Notes: generated by a model not told the origin, from the letters alone. Shown: positions 35,937-45,324, numbered from the stretch's first letter. The stretch is DNA of 64,000 nucleotides from Methanofastidiosum sp. (GCA_013178285.1 JABLXD010000003.1:16132-80131), one strand, 5' to 3'. Program-made: numbers and translations.

Positions 35937-36244
35937 AGTTAAATTACTCCATTGAAAAAGAAATACGTGAAATCAAGGGTGATGAAACATTAGTTTCTTT
36001 CTTAGGGGTAGTTGTTTCTATAGATCCCTCTACTTACATGCTTATACTTGATGATGGAACAGGCGCCATTAGTGTTTCATCTGATAATCTTTACGATATG
36101 GAACAAGTTCTAAGGGTCATAGGTAGCCCTTACAAAGAAGGCGGGCAGATAATTGTGGATTCAGAGGTAATCCAAGATTTTACTGATTTTAATCTTGAAC
36201 TCTTCAAAAAAGTTCAAGAGATTGAGAAGGAGGTATACCAATGA
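35933..36244 (+). CDS. small OB-fold protein, RPA14-like subunit
   Basis: 103 residues forming one OB fold: ETLVSFLGVVVSIDPSTYML, then ILDDGTGAISVSSDNL and a C-terminal helix. Size and position between the large and 32-kDa-like RPA genes match RPA14 of Pyrococcus. Both neighbours overlap it by 4 bp (ATGA-type junctions), so the three should be made in balanced amounts. Confidence 0.8.
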   Translation: MKLNYSIEKEIREIKGDETLVSFLGVVVSIDPSTYMLILDDGTGAISVSSDNLYDMEQVLRVIGSPYKEGGQIIVDSEVIQDFTDFNLELFKKVQEIEKEVYQ

Positions 36245-37008
36245 AGAAAAGAATGCCTTCTTCGAGACTCTCACTTGCTGAAATCCATAAGGGTTACTTT
36301 GTAAAGCCAGAGGACGATTTTGCAACTAACTATGTTATTACTCAAGACGGGTTAAAAGTTTACAGACTAAAAGGCGTAGCGACTATAATGGCTGAACCAA
36401 GACTTTCTGAGGACGGAACTTATGGATCTGTTTTCCTTGACGATGGAACGCAGAGCATAGTTGCACTAGCATTTAGAGAAAACACAAAACTTCTAATGTC
36501 AATTAAGAAGGGAGACCTTGTCCAGTTCATGGCTAAGCTCAGCGAGTGGCAGGGTAAAAAGCAACTGAATCTTGAAGTCCTCTCAATAGCCCCTCCTAAC
36601 ATGCTGACACTCCACAGAGCTGAATCAGTCCTAACGACCTTAAGACAGAAAAAGCAGTTTAAGATTGCGCAGAAGATTTATGATGAAGAGAAGAATGTGA
36701 GAAAGGCAATGGACCGAGCAAAAAAAGAAGGAATAAATCCCGACTTAATAGATGCAATTGAAGAGCTAAACTACCTTATAGAGTATGCTGAGGAGAGCAG
36801 AATCTTTGATTCTGATTCTGCTCTTGAATCAAAGGTTATGGAAGCCATAGAAAAGCTTGACGAAGGCGAAGGCGTAGTTCTTGACCTTATTCTCTACGAG
36901 CTAAAGGATGACTACCTAGCAGACGATATTGACAATGCTGTAAGGGAGCTTCTTTCAAGAGGGGACCTCTATGAGCCCAAAGTGAACTACTTCAAGAAGG
37001 CTATCTAG
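36241..37008 (+). CDS. RPA32-like subunit (COG3390 type)
   Basis: 255 residues. An N-terminal OB fold (YRLKGVATIMAEPRL, GSVFLDDGTQSIVALAFREN) is followed by a long helical region and a C-terminal winged-helix-like segment (VVLDLILYELKDDYLADDID, VRELLSRGDLYEPKVNYFKK). This is the layout of RPA32 and COG3390 proteins. It completes the RPA heterotrimer. Its TAG stop is in the same frame as the following LOG-family gene, with no other stop between them. Confidence 0.87.
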   Translation: MKKRMPSSRLSLAEIHKGYFVKPEDDFATNYVITQDGLKVYRLKGVATIMAEPRLSEDGTYGSVFLDDGTQSIVALAFRENTKLLMSIKKGDLVQFMAKLSEWQGKKQLNLEVLSIAPPNMLTLHRAESVLTTLRQKKQFKIAQKIYDEEKNVRKAMDRAKKEGINPDLIDAIEELNYLIEYAEESRIFDSDSALESKVMEAIEKLDEGEGVVLDLILYELKDDYLADDIDNAVRELLSRGDLYEPKVNYFKKAI

Positions 37009-37020
37009 GGAGAGATTTTT

Positions 37021-37557
37021 ATTAGAAGGTATCAGATTGGAGTCATTGGTTCTGCGAGGGGCGACATAGGAAGCGATATCAGGGCAGCTGCAAGGGAACT
37101 TGGAAGAGTAATAGCAAAGACTAATCTTGTACTTTTTTCTGGTGCATGTCCTGGACTTCCTTTAGAAGCGACACTGGGCGCTAAAGAAGCGGGTGGAACA
37201 ACAGTTGGAGTATCACCTGCTATTAACCTAAAAGAACATGTTGAAGATTATCAGTATCCTACTGATGTCTTTGATTCCCTTATATTCACTGGTTCTGGGT
37301 ACAAAGGCAGGAATGTTACGCTTGTCAGAAGCTGTGATGCTGTTATTTCTGTTCAGGGAATGATTGGAACTCTAAATGAGCTTACAATAGCCTACGATGA
37401 ACAGAAGATAGTTGGATTGTTACTTGGAACTGGCGGTGCTTCTGATCTATTCTCTGATGTATTAAAGAAGCTCGGTAAGTCAGATGAAAATATTATGGCT
37501 TCTGATGATCCCAACTTTTTAGTTGAAAGAATAATAAAAGCTTTAGATGTTCTTTAG
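37021..37557 (+). CDS. LOG-family (SLOG superfamily) protein with an apparent ATT start
   Basis: 178 residues. The Rossmann-like fold starts YQIGVIGSARGDIGSDIRAA, then LVLFSGACPGLPLEATLGAKE, SGYKGRNVTLVRSCDAVISV and GMIGTLNELTIAYD, typical of TIGR00725-like or lysine-decarboxylase-like (LOG) proteins that bind nucleotide or nucleoside phosphates. There is no ATG, GTG or TTG in frame before 37360, which would delete two thirds of the fold. GGGAGAG at 37008-37014 is well spaced for ATT at 37021. Alternatives are read-through of the RPA32 TAG (same frame) or a sequence error. The 3' end overlaps the convergent PHP gene by 15 bp. Confidence 0.8.
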   Translation: MRRYQIGVIGSARGDIGSDIRAAARELGRVIAKTNLVLFSGACPGLPLEATLGAKEAGGTTVGVSPAINLKEHVEDYQYPTDVFDSLIFTGSGYKGRNVTLVRSCDAVISVQGMIGTLNELTIAYDEQKIVGLLLGTGGASDLFSDVLKKLGKSDENIMASDDPNFLVERIIKALDVL

Positions 37558-38355
37558 TGCCAATAATTTATCGAGATATTCTTTTTTTAGCTCCATGCCA
37601 AAAACATCGCCGTTTCTGTGGTAGTCAGAGCCTGCTGTCGGGATGAGAGAGTACTTTTCTGCAAGTTTTTGGTATTCTGCTTCTTCTTCTTTACTGTGCT
37701 TGGAGTAGTAGACTTCAAGCCCTCCAAGACCGACGTCGGATAGATAAGCTACGAAGTTTTCAAGTTCTTCTCCTTCTAGAAAAGTATATTTCGGGTGGGC
37801 CAATACTGGAACACCTTTGTATTTCCTTATTAATTCAATGGCCTTCCTTATATCTGGTCTTTCCTTTGAAACATAACAGGGTTTATCGTTACCTATGTAT
37901 TTTTCAAAGGCTTCTGCAAAAGTAGATACATATCCTTTTTTCACCATTAGGTCTGCTATGTGGGGTCGCCCAATGTTTCCCTCTGCACTTGCTTTTAGCT
38001 CTTCCATAGTAATCTCAAAGCCCATATTCCCGAGTTTTTTTAGCATCTTCTCGTTCCTATCCTCTCTGGAATTCTTTAGTTTGTTTACAAAGCTCTGGAA
38101 TTTCAAATCTGTATAGTCTACAAAATAGCCCAGCATATGGACCTGTTTTTCATGTTTTGCACTTATTTCAAGAGCAGGTATTAGCATTACTCCTTTTTCA
38201 TTTGCAGCCTTCATACCTTCAGGTATGCCATCAATCGTGTCATGATCTGCAATAGCTAGTGTATTTATTCCATTTTCTTTGGTTTTTGCTATCATCTCTG
38301 TTGGAGAAAGAAGTCCATCAGACGCTGTAGTATGAACGTGTAAATCTACTTTCAT
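37543..38355 (-). CDS. PHP-domain phosphoesterase (TrpH/RNase AM-like)
   Basis: 270 residues from the ATG at 38355. The metal site is seen in VDLHVHTTASDGLLSP, IADHDTIDG, and AGSDYHRNGD near the C terminus, with HPKYTFLEG and RPHIADLMV between. This set matches the COG0613 PHP family, whose members include 3',5'-nucleoside bisphosphate phosphatase and a 5'-3' RNase. The in-vivo substrate cannot be fixed from sequence. Confidence 0.9.
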   Translation of the reverse strand: MKVDLHVHTTASDGLLSPTEMIAKTKENGINTLAIADHDTIDGIPEGMKAANEKGVMLIPALEISAKHEKQVHMLGYFVDYTDLKFQSFVNKLKNSREDRNEKMLKKLGNMGFEITMEELKASAEGNIGRPHIADLMVKKGYVSTFAEAFEKYIGNDKPCYVSKERPDIRKAIELIRKYKGVPVLAHPKYTFLEGEELENFVAYLSDVGLGGLEVYYSKHSKEEEAEYQKLAEKYSLIPTAGSDYHRNGDVFGMELKKEYLDKLLALKNI

Positions 38356-38477
38356 TGAAAACAAGAAATTGAATCAATTTAAATGACTTTCTGATTTCAT
38401 AAAACAATAACAAATTTTTTAATTGAAAATGAATTAATTTTTAATAAGGTGATTAGATTAACTATATTTTACCTCCG

Positions 38478-39677
38478 ATGGCCATTATTATTGGATTATT
38501 GGTGGGAGTAACAATTGTTAAATATCTAACAGTTCATCAGAGTAAGATTAGAATTTATTTAACCTTGTTAATAATTGAATTTTTTATTTTCATTCCTCTT
38601 CTGTATACCTATAGAGATGGGATAGGGATTATCATTCTTGCTTTTCTAATAGCTATTGTAGCTGGTTATTATATTATGACCTATAAATTACTATCAACTA
38701 AAGATAAAAGATATGTTCCAAAACTCACTAGGAAAAAAGGCGATTTTGGTAATGGGAATACTGCAGTTATTTATTTTACCCATGGTGAGCCAGAAGACTA
38801 TAATCCAATAGGATGGATAAATCAGTTTAGAGAGTTTGATGAGCAGAAGATTAAGTTTATCCCATTTTTAGTTAGGCCAATCTTTCTCTATATGTTGAGG
38901 AAAAAGTATATCCATGTTGGTTTTAGCAAACATAAGAAAATGCATGAAAGGATGATGAAATCTTTAGAAGAAAGATTTAGAAAAGAAGGAGACCTATCCA
39001 CTAAGTTCTATCTTTCATTCTTAGAAGATGAGCCAAGGCCTGATGCTGCAGCCATCACAGCATTAAATGAGGGAGCAAGCAGAATAATTGTTAGTGAAGT
39101 TTTCTTGACTATTTCAAATCATACTGCCGAAGGTAAGGAGTTAATTGAAAAAATTGATTTCGACGATTATGGAGTTTCAATAGACTATACTGGCCCTCTA
39201 TGGGATTCAAAGACTTTGCAGAGCATGTTTATCGAAAGAGTAAACAAGAACCTAGGAAAGGCAGATAAGAAAAAAGTTGGAGTTTTACTTGTTGGACATG
39301 GGCAGCCAAAAGAGTGGGACATGGAATGGCCAACGGAAACAGAGCACGAGATTAAATTTAGAAAAGATGTTCTGGAGATTTTTGTTAAAGACGGATACGA
39401 TTCTAAGAATTTAGATCTTGCATGGATGGAGTTTAGAGAACCTTGCACCTCAGAAGCTATCCAGAAATTAATTCAAAATGGTGTAGAGAAGATATTTTAT
39501 TTCTCTGCTGCAATTAGTGCTGATAGCATTCACAGCATGTGTGATTTGCCTGAGCTTGTTTCTAAGTGTGAAATGCCTAATTGCATTGAAGTTATTAATC
39601 TCGGGGCATGGAATGATGATCCAATTGTAATCGATGCGATTAAAGAGAAGATTGATAGAGTCAAGTTTGCCTTATAA
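38478..39677 (+). CDS. membrane-tethered ferrochelatase/CbiX-like protein
   Basis: 399 residues. Residues 1-75 carry two or three transmembrane helices; the remaining 310 form two chelatase-like halves. The first has YFTHGEPEDYNPIGW and EVFLTISNHTAEGKEL; the second has GVLLVGHGQPKEWD and the KIFYFSAAISADSIHSMCDL segment, placed like the HG-P and second-metal-site motifs of class II chelatases (HemH, CbiX/SirB). It may insert or remove a metal from a tetrapyrrole at the membrane. No haem or corrinoid gene is next to it, and membrane anchoring is unusual for the group. Confidence 0.65.
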   Translation: MAIIIGLLVGVTIVKYLTVHQSKIRIYLTLLIIEFFIFIPLLYTYRDGIGIIILAFLIAIVAGYYIMTYKLLSTKDKRYVPKLTRKKGDFGNGNTAVIYFTHGEPEDYNPIGWINQFREFDEQKIKFIPFLVRPIFLYMLRKKYIHVGFSKHKKMHERMMKSLEERFRKEGDLSTKFYLSFLEDEPRPDAAAITALNEGASRIIVSEVFLTISNHTAEGKELIEKIDFDDYGVSIDYTGPLWDSKTLQSMFIERVNKNLGKADKKKVGVLLVGHGQPKEWDMEWPTETEHEIKFRKDVLEIFVKDGYDSKNLDLAWMEFREPCTSEAIQKLIQNGVEKIFYFSAAISADSIHSMCDLPELVSKCEMPNCIEVINLGAWNDDPIVIDAIKEKIDRVKFAL

Positions 39678-39683
39678 TTTTAC

Positions 39684-39714
39684 TAATGTTATAACCGGTT
39701 GTAATATAACATTA
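39684..39714. terminator. palindromic stem-loop between convergent genes
   Basis: TAATGTTATA (39684-39693) and TATAACATTA (39705-39714) are perfect inverted repeats around an ACCGGTTGTAA loop. The element starts 6 bp after the chelatase-like stop and faces the convergent lipoprotein gene, so a bidirectional terminator is the simplest reading. Confidence 0.5.
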
Positions 39715-39849
39715 AAATCAACAAAATGGTTTATCTAAGAAAGAAGTTATAATATAAAAAATAAAATAAGTTTGTTTTTCATGATTTTATTTTAGCAGCA
39801 TTTAATAGTAGTCCAATATTGAATTGATCTTATAACAAAACTAAATTCA

Positions 39850-40359
39850 TCAATTTTTTTTATCACTTATACGTATGATATTTTCGCTGATTTCTGTACA
39901 TAGAGTATTAGGAACCACCTTAACTGTGATTTTAATGTTATAGTCTCCAGAATTTGCATCCAACGCTTTTAATTCCATATACCAATCTGTATAATCCTTT
40001 GCATATACTGTTTTCTCGCTGCCTTCTATAGACTTAGCATAGTATTCTGAAACAGGAGACATATTAGCATCCACTTCCCTGATGAAAATGTTCTTTCCAT
40101 CAATCACTTTTACTATTGGTTTAAGCTTAATTTCTTTTTCGGAATTGTTGGTGATTATTATCTTGTAGATTGCATAGTTTGAACCATCATTAAATATAGC
40201 ATTTGGTAAAATATCTAAAGGATGTCTCATGATCCAAACATCAGTAACTCTGACATCCTCACACTTAAACGAAGGAAAAGGAAAAAGTCCGGCGCAGCCA
40301 CTAGAAAAAATAGTAAATATTAGCAACAAGAATATGCTAAGATTCAGAATTTTTTTCAT
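39850..40359 (-). CDS. small lipoprotein of unknown function
   Basis: 169 residues. The signal peptide KKILNLSIFLLLIFTI ends in lipobox FSSGC, so the mature protein is lipid-anchored on the outer face. The rest is predicted as a beta sandwich with IYKIIITNNSEKEIKLKPIV, similar in style to DUF4352-type or FxLYD domains. I do not recognise a specific family. It is a single gene in the AT-rich stretch between the chelatase-like gene and the P-type ATPase. Confidence 0.75.
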   Translation of the reverse strand: MKKILNLSIFLLLIFTIFSSGCAGLFPFPSFKCEDVRVTDVWIMRHPLDILPNAIFNDGSNYAIYKIIITNNSEKEIKLKPIVKVIDGKNIFIREVDANMSPVSEYYAKSIEGSEKTVYAKDYTDWYMELKALDANSGDYNIKITVKVVPNTLCTEISENIIRISDKKN

Positions 40360-40471
40360 ATAATATACTTTGACTTAATCCTATTTAACTCTAACTTTTA
40401 CGTTATTAGGTTAATTATACTCTATAGGGTAAAATAACTTAGTAAAATTATAAAATAGTAAATATATCGAT

Positions 40472-40487
40472 GAGAAGGTATATATAG
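40472..40487 (+). promoter_or_regulatory. TATA promoter of the P-type ATPase gene
   Basis: GAGAAGGTATATATAG is a strong BRE/TATA element. Transcription should start near 40509, leaving a leader of about 18 bases before the ATG at 40527. Confidence 0.55.
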
Positions 40488-40526
40488 TAAAAAATAGATA
40501 ATAACACTATTGGACAAAGTGGCTAA

Positions 40527-42956
40527 ATGGAGAATATTACGACTGAAGAATCAAAAAAGATAAGTATATCTAATTTGTTTATTAAACTAAATACTACAGA
40601 TAAAGGTCTTAGTAGTAATGAATCGAAAAAAAGGATCGAAGAATTTGGATTCAATGAAATATTAGAGAAAAAAGTCAATCCACTAATCAAATTTCTAGGT
40701 TATTTCTGGGGCCCCATACCCTGGATGATAGAGGCGGCTATTGTTATATCCGCCGTAATACAAAGATGGGACGATTTTTTTATTATATTAACCCTTCTTT
40801 CTATGAACGCAGTAGTTGGTTTCTGGCAGGAGCACAAGGCAGACAATGCGATTGAGCTATTAAAAAAGAAATTATCTCCAAATGCAAAAGTAAAAAGAGA
40901 CTTAAAATGGATTGAAATACCTTCAAGAGAATTAGTTCCTGGAGATATTGTAAGGGTAAGACTAGGAGATATTGTTCCTGCGGATTTAAAACTACTTGAA
41001 GGAGATTATTTACAGATTGACGAATCTGCCTTAACGGGTGAGTCGCTTCCTGTAGAAAAACATGTTTCAGATGTTGCATATAATGGCTCTATTGTCAAAC
41101 AAGGGGAAATGGACGCTTTAGTTGTTACTACTGGGATGAACACCTATTTTGGTAAAACTACAAAACTTGTTGAAGAGGCACAAACAAGAAGCCATTTTCA
41201 AAAGGCAGTTACAAAAATTGGAGATTATTTAATAATGCTTGCAATAGGATTAGTTACACTAATCTTTTTGGTAGCCCTTTTTAGACACGAGAGCATGTTA
41301 GAGGCATTACAATTTGCTTTAGTTCTTACAGTAGCAGCTATACCGGCAGCGTTACCTGCTGTTTTATCAGTTACAATGGCTGTAGGGGCCATGTCTTTAT
41401 CTAAAAAAGAAGCAATTGTCAGCAAACTTGCAGCAATAGAAGAAATGGCTGGCATGGATGTGTTGTGTTCTGATAAAACAGGAACAATAACAAAAAATGA
41501 ACTTTCTATTGGAGATATTAAAGCTTTTTCTCCATATAGTGATAAAGATACTTTACTATTTGCAAGTTTGGCCTCTAGAGAAGAGGATAAAGATCCAATT
41601 GATAGTGCTATAATAGAAAAAGCAAAATCATATGGCCTAGATAAAGATTTACAAAAATATAAAATTATAAATTTTAAGCCATTTGACCCAGTTTCAAAGA
41701 GAACTGAGGCCACTCTTGAAATTAATCACTCAAAGATAAAAGTTTCAAAGGGTGCACCTCAAGTAATTCTGTCCCTAATTAAGAACTCAAAACTAGATAA
41801 AAAAATAAATGAATTAATTGATTACTTTGCTTCCGAAGGTTTTAGAGCACTAGGAGTTGCAAAAAAGGGTGGCGATAGCTGGGAATTAGTAGGATTATTT
41901 GGATTATATGATCCCCCCAGGGAAGATTCAGCGATGACGATAAAAACTGCTCAAGATATGGGCGTAAATGTAAAAATGGTTACGGGTGACCACACTGCTA
42001 TAGCCAAACAAATTGCTAAACTAGTAAACTTGGGACAGCAAATAGCAAATGCATCTAGTTTCTTAGACGTGCATGGCAGTGAAGCAAGAACTATTGTAGA
42101 AAATGCAGAAGGTTTTGCTGAGGTTTTTCCTGAACACAAATATAAAATAGTAGAATTATTGCAGGAAAAAGACCACATTGTAGGAATGACAGGAGATGGT
42201 GTAAACGATGCGCCTGCTTTGAAAAAGGCAGATGTGGGAATTGCAGTTGCAGGTGCTACAGACGCTGCAAAATCCGCCGCAGATATTGTTCTAACACAAC
42301 CAGGCCTTTCCGTGATTATAGACGCAATAAAAGAAAGTCGTAGAATATTTCAGCGAATGACAAATTACTCGATTTATAGAATTACAGAAACTATTAGAGT
42401 ATTACTTTTTATAACTGCTTCAATAATAGTATTTAAATTTTATCCAGTGACGGCATTGATGATAGTCTTATTGGCCATTCTAAACGATTTACCTATAATT
42501 ACGATAGCTTATGACAATGTAAAATACTCTAATGAACCAGAAAAATGGAATATGCGAACAGTGTTAGGGATAGCAACTATGCTTGGAATAATTGGAGTAT
42601 TCTCATCATTTGGATTATTATATATTGGCAAAGAATATTTGCATTTAAGCAATGAAATTCTTCAGTCCTTTATTTATCTTAAACTATCTGTAGCAGGACA
42701 CCTAACGGTATTTATAGCAAGGACAAAAGGATATTTTTGGAGTATAAAACCTGCAAAGCCTTTATTCTTTGCCATAATAGGAACACAAACAATTGCAACA
42801 TTAATAGTAGTCTATGGATTCCTATTGCCAGCTATGGGCTGGAAATTAGCGGGATTAGTTTGGGGTTATGCATTAATAAGTTTCTTTGTAACAGACATGC
42901 TAAAAACTCAAGTGTATAAAATATTGGATCATAAGAATATCTTATTTAAGAGATAA
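40527..42956 (+). CDS. plasma-membrane-type proton-exporting P-type ATPase (P3A)
   Basis: 809 residues. N-terminal cation-ATPase domain (GLSSNESKKRIEEFGFNEI), actuator motif LTGES, phosphorylation motif DKTGT with Asp-316, nucleotide site KGAPQVI, hinge TGDGVNDAPALKKADVGIAV and about ten transmembrane helices (M1-M2 near 55-100, M3-M4 with PAALPAV, M5-M10 at the C terminus). This fits the P3A H+-ATPases known from plants, fungi and some archaea. It would export H+ using ATP. Strong BRE/TATA upstream; single gene. Confidence 0.93.
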   Translation: MENITTEESKKISISNLFIKLNTTDKGLSSNESKKRIEEFGFNEILEKKVNPLIKFLGYFWGPIPWMIEAAIVISAVIQRWDDFFIILTLLSMNAVVGFWQEHKADNAIELLKKKLSPNAKVKRDLKWIEIPSRELVPGDIVRVRLGDIVPADLKLLEGDYLQIDESALTGESLPVEKHVSDVAYNGSIVKQGEMDALVVTTGMNTYFGKTTKLVEEAQTRSHFQKAVTKIGDYLIMLAIGLVTLIFLVALFRHESMLEALQFALVLTVAAIPAALPAVLSVTMAVGAMSLSKKEAIVSKLAAIEEMAGMDVLCSDKTGTITKNELSIGDIKAFSPYSDKDTLLFASLASREEDKDPIDSAIIEKAKSYGLDKDLQKYKIINFKPFDPVSKRTEATLEINHSKIKVSKGAPQVILSLIKNSKLDKKINELIDYFASEGFRALGVAKKGGDSWELVGLFGLYDPPREDSAMTIKTAQDMGVNVKMVTGDHTAIAKQIAKLVNLGQQIANASSFLDVHGSEARTIVENAEGFAEVFPEHKYKIVELLQEKDHIVGMTGDGVNDAPALKKADVGIAVAGATDAAKSAADIVLTQPGLSVIIDAIKESRRIFQRMTNYSIYRITETIRVLLFITASIIVFKFYPVTALMIVLLAILNDLPIITIAYDNVKYSNEPEKWNMRTVLGIATMLGIIGVFSSFGLLYIGKEYLHLSNEILQSFIYLKLSVAGHLTVFIARTKGYFWSIKPAKPLFFAIIGTQTIATLIVVYGFLLPAMGWKLAGLVWGYALISFFVTDMLKTQVYKILDHKNILFKR

Positions 42957-43014
42957 TCTCTTTATTTTTTAATAATAAAATGCAAATAAACAGATTACAA
43001 TTCGATTATTGAAT

Positions 43015-44307
43015 TTATTTAAAAAATGGCTTTATTATCCTACCTGTTATTCTTCTGTATATCACTTCTATAGAGAATGCAGAAATAATCATTACTAGTA
43101 CTATGATTATGTCTTTCCATGAAGTGGCAGCTCTTTCCCATATTAGTGCTAGTAATGCAAAAATACATACAATAGTGCCAAGAATTGAAATTAATTTTTT
43201 ACTTTTAGTACTTTTATGAAGGATTGAATTAGAAGCATTAACTGCGGTGAAGATTATTAAAAAACCTGTGCTGCCCATTACTGAAATACTTGATAGATTG
43301 AATAAATTTACGATTATAAGCGCCACAACTGCTGTAATAATCAATCCTTCAAGGGGGCGATTCCAAACTTTTTTTTCTAAAGTTGATGGCAACTCCCCAT
43401 CCTTAGCAATAATATAACTCACTCTAGCTGTACCATATAAGGTGGCATTTATTGCTGAACTCGTAGAAAGAAGTGCAGCAATAGCTATCATAACGAATCC
43501 AAGATTTCCTAGAAAAGGTTTAGCACTTTCTGCTAACGCATAATCTTTCGCGTTTATTATGTCAGTTATAGATAAATTACCCACTGTTACTATTGAAATT
43601 AATACATACAATATTATAACAAAAATGACTGAGGTATAATATGCACGAGGTAGGGACTTCTTAGGATTTTTGACATCGCAAGCTGTATTTGCTATAAGCT
43701 CAAAACCTTCGTATGCAAGAAAAATAATCATTCCTCCCGCAATTAGTTGTGGAATACTACTCCAAGTAGATGTTTGTAATCTTTGAGGATTAATACTCCA
43801 AAAACCAACGATTATGAAAAAGGACAATATCGCAATTTTTAGACCAACTATATATTCTTCAGTTTTTCCAACAAAATTTGCACCCATTCCGTTAATTAAT
43901 GTAAATACTATTATTACGCCACTCATTAAAATGTGTTTATAATAAGGTTGCAGTTCAATAGGGAAAAAATTTGCACCATAACTGCCGAAAGCATAGGCAT
44001 ACAATGAAAGCATTACTATGTAACTTATCCAAAGAAGTATATTTAATCCACCTGTTAATAAACCTGGTCCAAATCCTTGATTCAGAAATTCTACTGTCCC
44101 ACCTTGGCTTGGGTAGGTTACTGATAATTTTGCATAGGAATAGGAAGTAATTAGAGCTACTATTCCTGCAATTGAGAAAGCTAGGGAAGTTCCACCACGA
44201 CTTAATTCTACCGCTAGTCCAAGAACTGCAAAAATCCCTCCTCCGACCATTCCACCTATCCCAATAGCAACAACAGAAAAAAATCCCATGGGCCTTTTAT
44301 TATTCAT
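43015..44307 (-). CDS. APC-family amino acid permease
   Basis: 430 residues with about 12 transmembrane helices. GIGGMVGGGIFAVLGLAVELSRGG-type helix 1 (GIGGMVGGGIFAVLG) holds the substrate-binding glycines; FLAYEGFELIANTACDVKNP in helix 6 and LSTSSAINATLYGTARVSY in helix 8 are typical for the family. It imports an unknown amino acid or amine in symport with protons or sodium. A proton pump is encoded next to it, convergently. Confidence 0.9.
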   Translation of the reverse strand: MNNKRPMGFFSVVAIGIGGMVGGGIFAVLGLAVELSRGGTSLAFSIAGIVALITSYSYAKLSVTYPSQGGTVEFLNQGFGPGLLTGGLNILLWISYIVMLSLYAYAFGSYGANFFPIELQPYYKHILMSGVIIVFTLINGMGANFVGKTEEYIVGLKIAILSFFIIVGFWSINPQRLQTSTWSSIPQLIAGGMIIFLAYEGFELIANTACDVKNPKKSLPRAYYTSVIFVIILYVLISIVTVGNLSITDIINAKDYALAESAKPFLGNLGFVMIAIAALLSTSSAINATLYGTARVSYIIAKDGELPSTLEKKVWNRPLEGLIITAVVALIIVNLFNLSSISVMGSTGFLIIFTAVNASNSILHKSTKSKKLISILGTIVCIFALLALIWERAATSWKDIIIVLVMIISAFSIEVIYRRITGRIIKPFFK

Positions 44308-44407
44308 TAATTTCTAAATATGATGTTCAGGTATTTAAATTGCTTATACACTATATTAATCTAGAAATAGACAATTCATAGTTTATTAAGTTAAACTTTA
44401 TAATTTT

Positions 44408-45265
44408 CTAGAAAATAACAAGCCCCAATAATAATACAACAATCCCAACCATTATGCCTCTGTAAATCCCTATAATGTATTTTCTACCCTCAGCATCAGT
44501 TTTACTCTTCAAAAGTTTATACACAAAATAAATAATGTTTGCATCTATAATCGCCATTGCCAATAAATAGATATTCCCCAGATTCCCGAATATCAAAGGG
44601 AAAAAACTGACCAATATTACTAGGCCAAACAATAAACTTGATACTTTTAGTGCAACTTTTCTCCCCCACACTATTGCAATTGATTTTGAGTTCTGAAGTT
44701 TATCGCCTTCTAAATCCATCGCGTCAGCAGATATCTCCTCTCCCAGATCGACTAAGAAAGCCATTAGCCCAAAAGACCATACAGTAACATTCCAAGGATT
44801 ACCAACTGCTATTCCCCCAATAATAAATGTGATTGCAACTGAAGATGCAACCATTATATTCCCCAATAAACCTGTTCTCTTTAGTTTCCAGTTATATAGA
44901 ACGCCAATAATCCAAAAAATGATGCCGATAATCAAGACAGACATCCCTAGAACAAAAGCAGAATAGAGGCCAAGCAATGTTGTAAATACTGTCAAATAAA
45001 TTATCTCTGATTTTGAAACCATTCCCGAAGGAAGTGGCCTATTTGGGGCATTTATCCTATCACTTTCAAGATCAAAATAATCATTTAATACTAGTGCAGA
45101 AGCAGAGATAAAGAATCCACAACTAAACCCTGCTATTATCTGCCCTAAACTAGGAATCCCCGAAAGGGCCAGTATCTCCCCAGCAACTACACATATAGCT
45201 GCCGCAAAGGAAAGATCCAGCCTAATTAATTGAGAAATACCTTTAAGTTTATTTCCTACTTGCAT
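44408..45265 (-). CDS. digeranylgeranylglyceryl phosphate synthase (UbiA family)
   Basis: 285 residues, eight or nine transmembrane helices. The first Asp-rich motif is NDYFDLESDRINAPNRPLPSG (in part, NDYFDLESDRIN at about 62-73), the second is DLGEEISADAMDLEGD (about 167-182). Both fit the archaeal DGGGP synthase clade, which adds the second geranylgeranyl chain to make the core membrane lipid. It is divergent from the methanogenesis marker operon. Confidence 0.92.
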   Translation of the reverse strand: MQVGNKLKGISQLIRLDLSFAAAICVVAGEILALSGIPSLGQIIAGFSCGFFISASALVLNDYFDLESDRINAPNRPLPSGMVSKSEIIYLTVFTTLLGLYSAFVLGMSVLIIGIIFWIIGVLYNWKLKRTGLLGNIMVASSVAITFIIGGIAVGNPWNVTVWSFGLMAFLVDLGEEISADAMDLEGDKLQNSKSIAIVWGRKVALKVSSLLFGLVILVSFFPLIFGNLGNIYLLAMAIIDANIIYFVYKLLKSKTDAEGRKYIIGIYRGIMVGIVVLLLGLVIF

Positions 45266-45324
45266 TAAACTAATTGATATAAAATTATTTTATATTTTTA
45301 TCTAATACTAGAAAATAGTCGAAA

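Noticed and set aside
37360..37557. 65-residue protein starting at the first canonical ATG of the LOG gene
   Set aside because: It would remove the Rossmann nucleotide-binding half, which is intact and in frame upstream.
39678..39849. Possible tRNA or structured RNA in the gap after the chelatase-like gene
   Set aside because: The only structure is a symmetrical palindrome placed like a terminator; no T-loop, anticodon arm or CCA-like end is seen.
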